Shown here: one piece after another, positions 43,728 through 53,479 of the stretch
Numbering within the stretch: position 1 is the first letter of the stretch
How the letters are laid out: each line of letters begins with the position of its first letter
Source: an uncultured Arenicella sp.
GTDB lineage: Bacteria; Pseudomonadota; Gammaproteobacteria; Arenicellales; Arenicellaceae
DNA: 64,000 nucleotides
NCBI GenBank assembly: GCA_947499305.1
Contig: CANMNN010000017.1
Location: 1-64,000, forward strand
Reading direction: 5' to 3'
Position numbers and translations under genes: made by a program
The notes under the pieces: generated by a model
The model's database searches: none
What the model was told of the DNA's origin: nothing
Seen by the model: only the letters and a program-made list of their open reading frames with translations

Positions 43728-46427
43728 TTAGAAGCTAATCACCTGACCCGCATCGGAATTCGGGTTTCGGTCTAGTGCTTGGCAAATCTGTTTGTTTAAC
43801 TGCTCGAGGACATTGGGGTCTACCACCGCGCTGTGATCACCGTGGCGAATCAAAAATACGTCTTCAGCTCGTTCTCCAAAAGTAGCGATTCGCGCACTCA
43901 ATAGAATCAAATTGTGCTTTTTTAGAACCAAGGCTACGTTGTGTAAAAAGCCGGGTTGATTTTGTGCGATTACTTCCATGGTGGTGTAGCTATCATGATT
44001 AAAATGGAAGTTTACTTTCGGTTTAATCGGGAAGTGTTTGAGCGCACGCGATGCAGTGTTTCGCGAAATTGCTTTCTCGTCTTTCAGGCTAAGTATCAAC
44101 GTGCGCAGTCGCTGTTCTAGAAATTGCATATAGTCAGCTTTAGTGGCGTCGTCTTGCTCAGGGACTACTGCATTAAACGAATACAACGCGAATCCATTAG
44201 AGCTCAAGTGTAGACGGGCTTCGATGATGTCGAGCTCGAGTTGATCAAATGAGCCTGTAACTTGAGTGAGTAGGCGATTTGTTTCCGGGGCATAAACAAA
44301 AAACATATTTGCTTCTAGGCGCTCGCTGTAGCGAACTGATACCACCGGCATTGCAATGGCTTTGACGTCAATTAAACTGCTCGCATGCCATGCAATATAG
44401 TACGGCTCATTTCGAATGAAATAGTCGCTGTGCAGCGTGTCCCAGAATTGTTGGATATGTTGTTTGTCGACATTTTTTTCGCCGAACTGATCGATGATAA
44501 GTTCCATAGCGAGCTGTTGGTCATCTTCAACATGCTCCTTCTCGTAGATTGGTTTTGCTAAGCCTTGGCGCAAAGCTTTTGAGGTGGCCTCATAGAGTTC
44601 AAGTAAGAGTTGGCCTTTCCATGCGTTCCATACTTTGGGGCTAGTACCGCGAATGTCAGCCAGAGTCAGCAAATAAAGGTTATTCAAATGCTCTTGATCA
44701 CCTACAATCTTTGCGAATTCCTTGATGACATCTGGGTCTGAGATATCTCGACGCTGTGAAAAGTGAGACATCATCAGATGACTTAGAACCAACCAACCTA
44801 CTAATCGTGCGTCGTATTCGCTCATGCCGTGTTCGATGCAAAATTCATATGCATCTGACTCGCCTAGCACTGAATGATCTCCACCGCGCCCTTTGGCGAT
44901 GTCGTGGAACAAAGCGCCGAGAAAGAGGCGTTCAGGCTTGTGCAGGTCTGACAATATTTCACTAGCTAACGGAAACTCATCGGGATACTTGCGTAAACGA
45001 GTTAAATTTTCGAGTACTTTGAGCGTGTGACCATCAACGGTATATACGTGAAATAAGTCGTGCTGCATCTGACCAACAATGGCGCCAAATGTGGGGATAT
45101 AAGCACCTAGTAAGCCATACGCATTCATTCTAGAAAGCGCGTTCGTAAGCGTGATACCGTCGTGTTTAAACAGGCTTAAAAACAGCTTTTGGGTACTCGT
45201 GTCGGAGCGAAATTGGTTGTTTACAAGGCTTAGGTTTGCTCTGATTGAGCGGATCGTATCCGGGTGAATACCGGTAATTTTATGCTCTTGCATTAGCGTA
45301 AAAAGCTTAATCATCGCTCGCGGCTCACGAGTAAAAACATGCTCGTCGCGCTGCTCGATCATTTTGTTTTTCACGACAAAGTGATCATCTATTTTTTTGC
45401 TCGAACTAAGGCTAAAACGCTTTGAATTATTGACCCGATAGCTGGCTAGCAATACTTCGTTGAGGTAGATAACGTCTTTCGCAGTGCGATAGTAGCGTTT
45501 CATCAATTGTTCTACCGCAAGGTGTGCTTTGGTGCCTACGTACCCAAATTCTTCTGCAAGTTGACGTTGTGCGTCAAACAATAGGCGATCTTCGTGGCGA
45601 TTTGTTATTAGGTGTAGGCCGGTGCGCATTTTCCAAAGGATATTGCGGGCCCTGATCAGCAGTCGATATTCATCGTCATTGATCAAGCCTTGATCGTTCA
45701 TTTGCTTATAGGTACGGACGCCATGATGGCGGTTATAGACCCACAAAATCATCTGCAAATCACGAAGACCGCCTGGACTCTCTTTTAAATTAGGTTCTAG
45801 CGAGTAGGCCGTATCTTGGTATTGAGCATGTCGCTTGTCTTGTTCCTCGAGCTTTCCAATGGAGTATTTCTCAGGCGCCCAACTTCTTGGCGCGCGAATT
45901 TTTTCGTTAAGCCTTACAAAAAGTGATTCGTCGCCAGCTAAATGTCGAGCTTCGAGCAAGTTGGTGATGATTGTTAAGTCTGCTTTGGCTTCTTTGACGC
46001 AATCTTTAAGGGAGCGAACACTATGACCGACCTCGAGTCCAATATCCCATAAAAAGCGTAGAAAATTTTCAACTAGATCTTTAGCTTGATCGTATTGTTC
46101 GTCGGCTAAAAGCAGCAAAAGATCTACGTCGGAGTAGGGGTGCAATTCGCCACGCCCATAACCTCCAACGGCCACCAACTCTATTTGGCCGTCGAATTGA
46201 TGGTGGCGAAGGTGATGCTCCCACGCAATGATCACTAACCTGTCGACCATCCAAGTGTATTTACTAATTAAATCGGCAGCCGACACGCCATTATTTTGAT
46301 GCTCTTTAAGCTGGGCTAAGCCTTGCTTAATGGTGTTTTTAAAAGGAGCTATAGGCAGCGCTATTGAACCACCTAAGGACTTTTTGAATACACTTGGATT
46401 AAGAAGTTTGCTTTTTGCGAAATGCAT
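43728..46427 (-). CDS. glnD: PII uridylyltransferase/uridylyl-removing enzyme
   Basis: Senses glutamine and modifies PII proteins. 899 residues: nucleotidyltransferase with GGYGRGELHPYSDVDLL (about residue 88), PII-UTase helical part, HD domain (FHDIAKGRGGDHS, about residue 510), and two ACT domains at the C-terminus (VVSVRYSERLEANMFFV-type and TTMEVIAQNQPGFLHNVALV). Conserved map-glnD-dapD order as in E. coli. Confidence 0.97.
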   Translation of the reverse strand: MHFAKSKLLNPSVFKKSLGGSIALPIAPFKNTIKQGLAQLKEHQNNGVSAADLISKYTWMVDRLVIIAWEHHLRHHQFDGQIELVAVGGYGRGELHPYSDVDLLLLLADEQYDQAKDLVENFLRFLWDIGLEVGHSVRSLKDCVKEAKADLTIITNLLEARHLAGDESLFVRLNEKIRAPRSWAPEKYSIGKLEEQDKRHAQYQDTAYSLEPNLKESPGGLRDLQMILWVYNRHHGVRTYKQMNDQGLINDDEYRLLIRARNILWKMRTGLHLITNRHEDRLLFDAQRQLAEEFGYVGTKAHLAVEQLMKRYYRTAKDVIYLNEVLLASYRVNNSKRFSLSSSKKIDDHFVVKNKMIEQRDEHVFTREPRAMIKLFTLMQEHKITGIHPDTIRSIRANLSLVNNQFRSDTSTQKLFLSLFKHDGITLTNALSRMNAYGLLGAYIPTFGAIVGQMQHDLFHVYTVDGHTLKVLENLTRLRKYPDEFPLASEILSDLHKPERLFLGALFHDIAKGRGGDHSVLGESDAYEFCIEHGMSEYDARLVGWLVLSHLMMSHFSQRRDISDPDVIKEFAKIVGDQEHLNNLYLLTLADIRGTSPKVWNAWKGQLLLELYEATSKALRQGLAKPIYEKEHVEDDQQLAMELIIDQFGEKNVDKQHIQQFWDTLHSDYFIRNEPYYIAWHASSLIDVKAIAMPVVSVRYSERLEANMFFVYAPETNRLLTQVTGSFDQLELDIIEARLHLSSNGFALYSFNAVVPEQDDATKADYMQFLEQRLRTLILSLKDEKAISRNTASRALKHFPIKPKVNFHFNHDSYTTMEVIAQNQPGFLHNVALVLKKHNLILLSARIATFGERAEDVFLIRHGDHSAVVDPNVLEQLNKQICQALDRNPNSDAGQVISF

Positions 46428-46507
46428 AGTCGAGACTCGCTAGTTTATCGTCGGCACAAGTTTGCTGAGCGCTTACGTTTGCTTTCTAGGGCTAATACAA
46501 TTCGTGC

Positions 46508-47278
46508 TTAAGGCAAAACAGCATTCGCTGACTTTGTCAGAATTTCATATCCATTGGCGGTCACCAAAATTGTATGTTCCCATTGCGCCGATAAGGAGTG
46601 ATCGCGCGTGACTACGGTCCAATCATCTGCAAGCAGTTTTGTTTCTTTGCGACCTGCATTGATCATCGGCTCGATGGTAAAGGTCATGCCTTGCTTCAGA
46701 GCCAAACCAGTTTTGGGGCGGCCGTAGTGTAAAACCTGTGGCTCTTCATGGAAGACCCTGCCAATTCCATGTCCGCAATATTCGCGAACCACTGAGAAAT
46801 TAGATGCTTCGGCGTGTTTTTGAATCGCATGGCCTATGTCACCCAATTGAACACCTGGCTTGACCATGTCAATGCCAATTAACATTGCTTCTTTGGCAAC
46901 CTCTGAAACGCGTTTAGCTAGTATGCTGGGCTTACCAACATAGTACATACGACTGTTATCACCGTGGTACCCGTCTTTAATGACGGTCACATCAATGTTG
47001 ATGATATCGCCTTTTTTTAGCTTCTTGTCGCCCGGTATGCCATGACAAATCACATGATTGACCGATGTGCATATTGATTTTGGGAAACCCCGGTAATTTA
47101 ACGGTGCTGGAATTGCATCTTGAACATCAACTATGTAATTGTGGCATATTGTGTTGAGTTCGTCGGTTGTCACACCAGCAACAACGTGCTCTTCTATCAT
47201 GTCCAGCACTTCACTTGCCAGTCGACCTGCGGTGCGCATTGCTTCGATTTCAGAGCCAGTTTTTATACTTACGGTCAT
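46508..47278 (-). CDS. map: Methionine aminopeptidase type I
   Basis: Removes the initiator Met. 256 residues. Metal ligands in NIDVTVIKDGYHGDNSRM (two Asp), EYCGHGIGRVFHEEP (His) and FTIEPMI (Glu); the last Glu lies in QWEHTILVT. Normally divergent directly from rpsB, but here four kilobases of lipid-related genes intervene. Confidence 0.98.
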   Translation of the reverse strand: MTVSIKTGSEIEAMRTAGRLASEVLDMIEEHVVAGVTTDELNTICHNYIVDVQDAIPAPLNYRGFPKSICTSVNHVICHGIPGDKKLKKGDIINIDVTVIKDGYHGDNSRMYYVGKPSILAKRVSEVAKEAMLIGIDMVKPGVQLGDIGHAIQKHAEASNFSVVREYCGHGIGRVFHEEPQVLHYGRPKTGLALKQGMTFTIEPMINAGRKETKLLADDWTVVTRDHSLSAQWEHTILVTANGYEILTKSANAVLP

Positions 47279-47510
47279 TGCTTACTTTCTATGGTTTAGA
47301 TTACGGTTGATGCGTTATTGAAAGGTCTTTTTTCGCATTTTTTGCTATCTGATAGTGTACCAAAGCATTTGTCAAAAAGGACAATCTGTGCGGGCTTTAG
47401 CGCGAACTTTTGATGGCATAGGGTCATATTTCACTAAAATTTATCGTATTCGAATCAAATCAAGGCTAAGCTAGTTCCATAATAAGAGTTAGTGATAGTA
47501 GGGCATAACA

Positions 47511-48287
47511 ATGGCGTTAGGATTTATTAGGCGAACACAGTTCAATTTTTGGCGACTTGCAGAGCCGCGCGCGGTTGTCGAGTGGCAAAGCTTTTATGCC
47601 GCTAGAGGTTTACTAAAAAGGCTCCCTAAAGGCGATGGACACCCTGTTATTGTTTTCCCTGGTTTCGTAAGCAGCGACAATGCCACTAGACCGTTGCGGA
47701 GCTTGTTGTCTGATCTCGGTTACGAAACTCATGGCTGGGGCTTGGGTGTGAACGTACTATTTGGTAACGAGCTTGAGTCTGAAATGGTTGCCTTGGTCAA
47801 AGAGGTAGCTGCAAAGTCGGGTAAAAAGGTTTCCCTGGTGGGCTGGAGCCTTGGTGGCTTATACGCCCGTGAAGTAGCCAAGGTTTGCTCTGACCAGGTT
47901 CGATCTGTGATCAGTATGGGGAGCCCAATTTCTGGCAAACCCGAGCATTCTCATGCGCATGGCTTGTTTAAGGCATTTAATGGGGAGCCTACCGACATTG
48001 ACTATACTCGTTATTTTCAGCTTCATGAAGCTCCGCCAGTACCAACCACGTCGATTTTCTCGCATTCTGATGGCATTGTTGCCTGGGAAGGTTCTCTACA
48101 AAAAGAAACTGAGCGTGCCGAAAGTATCGTTGTTCCAGCGAGCCACTTAGGTATGGGCGTGAATCCGCTTGTGATGTATCTGCTGAGTGAACGTTTGTCT
48201 CAAGCTGAAGACAATTGGCAAAAATTTAGTACTCGAGGCTTTAAACGCCTGTTTTTCAAAAAATCTAAAGCCGCTAAAAAACTATAG
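47511..48287 (+). CDS. Alpha/beta hydrolase with basic tail
   Basis: 258 residues, no signal peptide. Oxyanion-side HPVIVFPGFVSSD, nucleophile elbow GWSLGG (about residue 112), probable Asp in SHSDGIV and His in ASHLGMG. Short hydrophobic N-terminal segment and a Lys-rich end (KRLFFKKSKAAKKL). The style is that of PGAP1/lipase-like hydrolases often found near wax ester synthase genes. It is convergent with the second hydrolase. Substrate unknown. Confidence 0.8.
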   Translation: MALGFIRRTQFNFWRLAEPRAVVEWQSFYAARGLLKRLPKGDGHPVIVFPGFVSSDNATRPLRSLLSDLGYETHGWGLGVNVLFGNELESEMVALVKEVAAKSGKKVSLVGWSLGGLYAREVAKVCSDQVRSVISMGSPISGKPEHSHAHGLFKAFNGEPTDIDYTRYFQLHEAPPVPTTSIFSHSDGIVAWEGSLQKETERAESIVVPASHLGMGVNPLVMYLLSERLSQAEDNWQKFSTRGFKRLFFKKSKAAKKL

Positions 48288-48319
48288 CGTGCTTGCGTTG
48301 TAGTTAGTTCTTGCATTGC

Positions 48320-49237
48320 TTACGCGGCCTTATTCTTGCGAGTTGGCTTAGCCTGCTGGCAGTTCTCGTCTATTAGCTCTACAAAACGTGGTATCAATTG
48401 TTTGGGTAGGTCGTGCCCCATCCCCTCTATTAACTCGAGTTTTGAGTTTTTTATGTTTCTGGCTGTATCGATACCGCCTTCAGCTGGCACAAGCAAATCG
48501 GCTTTACCGTGAATCACCTGAGTAGGCACTTTAATCTTTCTGAGTAGGTGTCTGCGATCCCCGGATTTCATAATAGCGGCGACTTGATGGGTGTAACCGT
48601 TTGGTGAATATGAACGTCGAAGGCTCGCAAGAATTCGCTCGCTAAGCTCCTCTTTTTTAGGGGGGTAGTCTGGGCTGCCAATGATGGCCCATGTCTCGAG
48701 GCTATGTTTTAAATAGGCTTTTTCATTTTTTCTATCTGGCCTCATCAATAGTTGCTTGGCTATGCGCAAACTCGGTTGCGGGAGTTCTGGGTTACCTGAC
48801 GTCGACATAATCGAGGTTAGTGACAAGCTGCGATCCGGATACTCTGCCGCGAGTATTTGGCTGATCATACCGCCCATGGATGCGCCAACCCAGTGAGCTT
48901 TCTCGATCTCTAAAAAATCGAGAATGCCAATTGTGTCAGCTGCCATATCACGCAAGCTGTACGGGACTCGTATTGATAAACCTAGACGACTCCGCAGTAT
49001 CAACTTGAACAGGTTTACAGGGCGTTTTGGTTCTATTTGCTGAGACAAGCCAATATCACGGTTATCGAAACGGATGACCCGAAAGCCGCGCTCGGCAAGG
49101 GCTTCACACATCTGTAATGGCCAAGCGATCATTTGGGTGCCAAGCCCCATTATTAAGACAATTGTCGGATCGCTAGGGCTGCCGAACTCGTCATAGGCTA
49201 GGCGTAGGCCGTTGGCCATAAGATATTTCTGGGACAT
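48320..49237 (-). CDS. Alpha/beta hydrolase (epoxide hydrolase/lipase-like)
   Basis: 305 residues, cytoplasmic. IMGLGTQMIAWP, DNRDIGLS, nucleophile elbow GASMGGM (about residue 106), Asp in HGKADLLVP and His in EGMGHDLP make a full catalytic set. Ends with a basic tail (KPTRKNKAA). On the same strand as and 79 bases downstream of the wax ester synthase gene, so probably co-transcribed with it. Confidence 0.85.
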   Translation of the reverse strand: MSQKYLMANGLRLAYDEFGSPSDPTIVLIMGLGTQMIAWPLQMCEALAERGFRVIRFDNRDIGLSQQIEPKRPVNLFKLILRSRLGLSIRVPYSLRDMAADTIGILDFLEIEKAHWVGASMGGMISQILAAEYPDRSLSLTSIMSTSGNPELPQPSLRIAKQLLMRPDRKNEKAYLKHSLETWAIIGSPDYPPKKEELSERILASLRRSYSPNGYTHQVAAIMKSGDRRHLLRKIKVPTQVIHGKADLLVPAEGGIDTARNIKNSKLELIEGMGHDLPKQLIPRFVELIDENCQQAKPTRKNKAA

Positions 49238-49316
49238 GCTGACTACTCTTTTTTATCGTGCTCGTCGAGATGCTTACTCGAAGGCTTCGTTTTAACTGGG
49301 GCTAAGTTAAGGCTTG

Positions 49317-50867
49317 TTATTTAGTACGAGCAGTAACCTCTTTTTTAGTACTTACTTTTCTGCTCACTTTTTTCTTACTTACCTTCTTCTTCACCTTTTT
49401 TGCGGAAGCTTTTGTTTTTTTCAAGGGCTTACTTTTTTTGCTTACGCTAACTTTATCTGCGCCGGTTGCGCTCATTAAATCATTAAACGATTCACGCAGG
49501 CAATCAGCATAGAATGCTGGGTCTGGAATCATCTCGCGACAAGCATTTATGCTGATATTAAACTTACCACAGTAGCTCAAGAGCGCATGAAAAAGCCCCA
49601 TGCCGTCTATCGCAGGGCCCAAGCCGAAGTTGCTTAGCATTTTTGCGCCGGTAAAATATAAAGGCACCTGTGGGCCGGGCACGTTTGTGATTACGCAGTT
49701 GTATGAAGGCTTTATGCGGTTGGCCAATGCCATGCGGCTAGACAGTCTGGCCGCGGCTGCAGTTAGCGTAGATGGAATAAATTGAGTGTAGTCGGTCATG
49801 GTTTTTGCGCCAATCGCGTTATTCAGTTCTTTCGCCTCAGATGTGCCGGCGTTGACGGCAATTAAGCGCTCTAGCGGATCTTCAATGTCGCTACGTATGC
49901 GCACAGTTAATTGTGATACTTGGTTTCCAGCTTGGCCAAGTTGGTCTTTGGTGCGAATGTTGACAGGCGCCATTGCTACCAATGATCGCTCAGGTAATTC
50001 ATTCTTTGATTTCAAATATTTACGCAGGCCGCCACCGCATATTGCCAGGGCTACGTCGTTAACGGTCACCCCGTTTACTGCATTTTTAATGTTCTTTATG
50101 TCTTCCAATTCAAACTCAACGGCATCGAATACCCTGTGCGGTGATACGTTGGTGTTGAATCTAGTTCTAGGAATGTCGGTAACTCTCGATAGCTTCCCAC
50201 GAGCCATGCCCGCGACCATTTTAGCAACGCCTGGTACGGTATTTTTCGCTACTTCGAATACCCTCAGAGGTGTTCTTATGGTGTTTATCTGCGAGCGCCA
50301 AATTAGTTCGGTATTGGTCGGGCTTCGCTCTTTCTTAATCTCTTGACCAATGTCCTTTATTCGGCAATCAGGGCTAAGATCATGTATTGCTGCGGCGACC
50401 TCAACTCCCGATGCGCCGTCAATCGCGGCATGGTGCATTTTACTCAACACCGCAAAACATCCAGGAGGGAAGCCTTCGATATTATCTAAGCCTTCGATAA
50501 TATAAAATTCCCAAAGAGGTCTTGCTCTGTCTAATGGGCGAGCGTGTAAACGAGAAGCTTGAATGCATAATTGTCGCCAATCTCCGGGTTTGGGTAGGGC
50601 GATATGTCGTATATGAAATTCAGGGTCAAATGGCCCGTTTGATTTCCAGTAAGGATGGTCGAGGCGTAAAGGCACTTCAACAAGAACATCGTTCATGGCC
50701 GCGACTCGATGGGCTCGCTTGAGTACGTTTTCCATAATTTGCTTAAATCCGACAGCACCGCCTTCAGATGTAGAAGGATCGTAAATCGCTAAGCCGCCAA
50801 TATGCATTGGGCTATTTGCGGTTTCGAGATAGAGAAAAGAGGCGTCGAGCCCAGTTAATTGCTTCAA
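49317..50867 (-). CDS. Wax ester synthase/diacylglycerol acyltransferase with lysine-rich tail
   Basis: WS/DGAT of the bifunctional bacterial type that esterifies fatty acyl-CoA to alcohols or diacylglycerol for storage lipid. 516 residues from TTG 50867, chosen because GGAG lies eight bases upstream and the protein then begins MKQLTGLDASFLY, the usual opening; the open frame extends to 50951. Catalytic HHAAIDG near residue 141 fits HHxxxDG; NVPGPQVPLYF is a second family block. The last 42 residues (49320-49445) contain 18 Lys and 2 Arg, unlike normal WS/DGATs which end near the FNDLMSAT region. Confidence 0.93.
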   Translation of the reverse strand: MKQLTGLDASFLYLETANSPMHIGGLAIYDPSTSEGGAVGFKQIMENVLKRAHRVAAMNDVLVEVPLRLDHPYWKSNGPFDPEFHIRHIALPKPGDWRQLCIQASRLHARPLDRARPLWEFYIIEGLDNIEGFPPGCFAVLSKMHHAAIDGASGVEVAAAIHDLSPDCRIKDIGQEIKKERSPTNTELIWRSQINTIRTPLRVFEVAKNTVPGVAKMVAGMARGKLSRVTDIPRTRFNTNVSPHRVFDAVEFELEDIKNIKNAVNGVTVNDVALAICGGGLRKYLKSKNELPERSLVAMAPVNIRTKDQLGQAGNQVSQLTVRIRSDIEDPLERLIAVNAGTSEAKELNNAIGAKTMTDYTQFIPSTLTAAAARLSSRMALANRIKPSYNCVITNVPGPQVPLYFTGAKMLSNFGLGPAIDGMGLFHALLSYCGKFNISINACREMIPDPAFYADCLRESFNDLMSATGADKVSVSKKSKPLKKTKASAKKVKKKVSKKKVSRKVSTKKEVTARTK

Positions 50868-50993
50868 TGCAATTGCTCCGTTTTGTCTGAAATATGAGCT
50901 TAGCTTGCCATGAGCGAGCCGTGCTCGCAAATAAACCCCCGATTTAGTCAATTTTACCCTTGAATGTCGCCGTCGAAAAACACCTATAAATCT

Positions 50994-51021
50994 TTGTAAA
51001 AACTGAGCTTTATGGTATAAA
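50994..51021 (+). promoter_or_regulatory. Candidate rpsB promoter
   Basis: TTGTAA (50994-50999) and TATAAA (51016-51021) with a 16-base spacer. A start near 51028 gives a leader of about 210 bases, consistent with a regulated rpsB leader. The rest of 50868-51239 holds no gene. Confidence 0.55.
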
Positions 51022-51239
51022 CGCGCCTCAACTTAAATCGTCCGATTGCCATTGGCAACTGCTGGGTGCTTTTTGTCGTTATAAGCTTTTGATTTTATTG
51101 AAGATGTTGAGCTAGGTTTTCTAGTCCAATTTCCATTTTCGGTGACACATGTTACTTCGATAAGTTTTCAAGCTGCGAGAAGAGGTTAGTAGTTCAGGTT
51201 TTTCGGATCAGTCTAAACCCGTACAATTTGGAGTACATT

Positions 51240-52268
51240 ATGTCAGACGTTACTATGCGCCAGATGCTTGAAGCAGGCGTACACTTTGGTCACCAGACCC
51301 GCTATTGGTCACCTAAAATGCGCCCGTTTATCTTCGGTGAGCGCAATAAAATTCACATTATCAACCTTGAGCAAACTTTGCCAATGTTCAACGATGCGAT
51401 GAACTACATCGGCAGTATCGTTGGCAACGGCGGAAATGTCATGATTGTTGGTACAAAACGTTCAGCTAGCAAGCTTGTTAAAGAAGCAGCGGAACGCGCA
51501 GGCGCGCCTTACGTTAACCATCGTTGGTTAGGCGGCATGTTGACTAACTTTAAAACCGTTAAAAACTCAATTCGTCGTTTGAAAGAGTTGGATACACAGT
51601 TAGTTGAAGGCACTGCGGCTCGTTTGAGCAAAAAAGAATCACTTACGCTTGATCGCGAGCGCATTAAGCTAGAGCGCAGTCTTGGCGGCATCAAGAACAT
51701 GCAAGGCTTGCCAGATGCATTGTTTGTGATCGACGTTAAATCAGAGTATATCGCGGTATCAGAAGCTAATAAGCTCGGCATCCCAGTAATTGCGGTTGTT
51801 GATACAAACTGTGTTCCAGACGGCATTGACTACGTAATACCAGGTAATGATGACGCGATTCGCGCTATCGGCCTGTATGTTGAAGCTGCGGCTGACACAA
51901 TTATCAATGCTCGTGCGGCGGCAGCTATTAAGCCTGCGGCTTCTAAAGACGAAACTAGCGAATACGTTGAAGTTGTTGAAGAGGCTGCGGTTGCAGCTGA
52001 AGAAGCGCCAGCGGCAGCTGAGGCTCCAGCGGCTGACGTTGCAGTTGAAGAAGCTCCTGTGGCGTCTGCTGACGGCGACAAATTGACTGACATCAATGGT
52101 ATTGGCCCAGTGATCGAAGGCAAATTGAAAGCACTTGGCATCACAACTTTCCAACAAATCGCAGACTTCACAGCTGAAGACGTTGAGCGTATCGACGGCG
52201 AATTGAACTTCAAAGGTCGTATCGATCGTGAAGAATGGATCTCACAAGCAAAAGCGAAAGTAGCATAA
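51240..52268 (+). CDS. rpsB: Ribosomal protein S2 with C-terminal helix-hairpin-helix extension
   Basis: Small-subunit protein, 342 residues from ATG 51240 (TTTGGAG upstream; the frame opens four codons earlier at TTG). Residues 1 to about 227 are ordinary S2 ([41 protein letters not shown]). Then come an Ala/Glu/Pro-rich acidic linker of about 50 residues and a 62-residue end (from [20 protein letters not shown]) that matches the helix-hairpin-helix domain seen fused to L21 in some alphaproteobacteria. Normal S2 in gammaproteobacteria ends near residue 240. Confidence 0.96.
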   Translation: MSDVTMRQMLEAGVHFGHQTRYWSPKMRPFIFGERNKIHIINLEQTLPMFNDAMNYIGSIVGNGGNVMIVGTKRSASKLVKEAAERAGAPYVNHRWLGGMLTNFKTVKNSIRRLKELDTQLVEGTAARLSKKESLTLDRERIKLERSLGGIKNMQGLPDALFVIDVKSEYIAVSEANKLGIPVIAVVDTNCVPDGIDYVIPGNDDAIRAIGLYVEAAADTIINARAAAAIKPAASKDETSEYVEVVEEAAVAAEEAPAAAEAPAADVAVEEAPVASADGDKLTDINGIGPVIEGKLKALGITTFQQIADFTAEDVERIDGELNFKGRIDREEWISQAKAKVA

Positions 52269-52296
52269 ACCCTACCTCGTTTAGATTTTAGTGTCA

Positions 52297-52322
52297 TTAA
52301 AGCCTGTTTGATCAGGCTTTAA
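52297..52322 (+). terminator. Palindrome between rpsB and tsf
   Basis: TTAAAGCCTG (52297-52306) and CAGGCTTTAA (52313-52322), a perfect 10-bp stem with a 6-base loop. Only a short T-run, so a partial terminator that sets the rpsB:tsf ratio is likely. Confidence 0.65.
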
Positions 52323-52361
52323 TTGCTAGCTAACTTAAGAACTTATTTTATAGGTGATGAT

Positions 52362-53240
52362 ATGGCAATTACTGCCTCATTAGTTAAAGAACTGCGCGAA
52401 CGAACTGGCGCAGGCATGATGGAATGCAAAAAGATGTTGACCGAAACTGACGGTGACATCGATTTAGCAATTGAAGAAATGCGCAAGCGTGGCGCGGCTC
52501 AAGCTGATAAGAAAGCTGGGCGCATCGCAGCAGAAGGCACAATTGTAACGTTGGTTGATGGCTCTAAGGGTGTTGCAGTCGAAGTGAACTCCGAAACTGA
52601 CTTCTCAGCTAAAGACGAATTTTTCGTAGCCTTCGCCAAGCAAGTAGCTGAAACTGTTTTGGCTAACTCGCCTGCAGACATTGACGCTTTGGCGTCTACC
52701 GCAACGGCGGCTGGTCCTACAGTTGAAGAAGCTCGTCAAGCCCTGATTCAAAAAATCGGCGAAAACATTACTGTTCGTCGTTTTCAAATTGTTGAAGCTG
52801 GTGACGGTGAAGTGGTGGGCGCGTACCAACACGGTAACAAGATTTCTGTATTGACTCGCCTAGCCGGCGGCAGTGAAGATCTTGCAAAAGACGTGGCAAT
52901 GCACGTTGCAGCGAGCAAGCCAGTGTGTGTTTCGTCAGACGAAGTTCCTGCCGACCTCTTGGCCAAAGAGCGCGAAATTTATGCGGCTCAAGCGGCTGAA
53001 AGCGGTAAGCCAGCCGAAATCATGGAAAAGATGGTTGAAGGGCGAGTTCGCAAATATTTGAACGAAGTAACTCTACTTGGTCAGGCGTTCGTAAAAGATC
53101 CAGATGTCACAGTAGAAAAACTGTTGAAGTCAGCAGGCGCTGAGTGTAAGCAATTTGTTCGTTACGAAGTTGGCGAAGGAATCGAGAAGAAAGAAGATGA
53201 CTTTGTAAGTGAAGTTATGGCTCAAGCCGGTAAAGCTTAA
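52362..53240 (+). CDS. tsf: Elongation factor Ts
   Basis: Nucleotide exchange factor for EF-Tu. 292 residues from ATG 52362 ([20 protein letters not shown]); the frame begins earlier at 52323. The conserved [25 protein letters not shown] and core blocks (AMHVAASKP) are intact. Operon with rpsB as usual. Confidence 0.98.
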   Translation: MAITASLVKELRERTGAGMMECKKMLTETDGDIDLAIEEMRKRGAAQADKKAGRIAAEGTIVTLVDGSKGVAVEVNSETDFSAKDEFFVAFAKQVAETVLANSPADIDALASTATAAGPTVEEARQALIQKIGENITVRRFQIVEAGDGEVVGAYQHGNKISVLTRLAGGSEDLAKDVAMHVAASKPVCVSSDEVPADLLAKEREIYAAQAAESGKPAEIMEKMVEGRVRKYLNEVTLLGQAFVKDPDVTVEKLLKSAGAECKQFVRYEVGEGIEKKEDDFVSEVMAQAGKA

Positions 53241-53300
53241 GCTAATTGCTGACCGCAAATAAACCTTACTGTTAAAACGCAGAAGAGGTCAGCACTAAAA

Positions 53301-53333
53301 AATAGCCAGACATTGTGTTCTGGCTATTTTTTT
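53301..53333 (+). terminator. Rho-independent terminator after tsf
   Basis: AATAGCCAGA (53301-53310) and TCTGGCTATT (53319-53328), perfect 10-bp stem, then TTTTT. Confidence 0.93.
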
Positions 53334-53479
53334 GAGCGTAATTTGTTGTTCGTAATTGAGCTATTGCGAAATTCAAATGCCGCACCAAGGGTATTTTGCC
53401 TTATAATCAAGCTCGTAAAAGAAGCCTACACTAAGATGTCGGCAATTATAAAAGCACACACAATTGGGAGCAATTAGCC

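Noticed and set aside
49798..50346. Plus-strand 182-codon frame within the WS/DGAT gene
   Set aside because: Antisense to conserved WS/DGAT blocks; a shadow frame.
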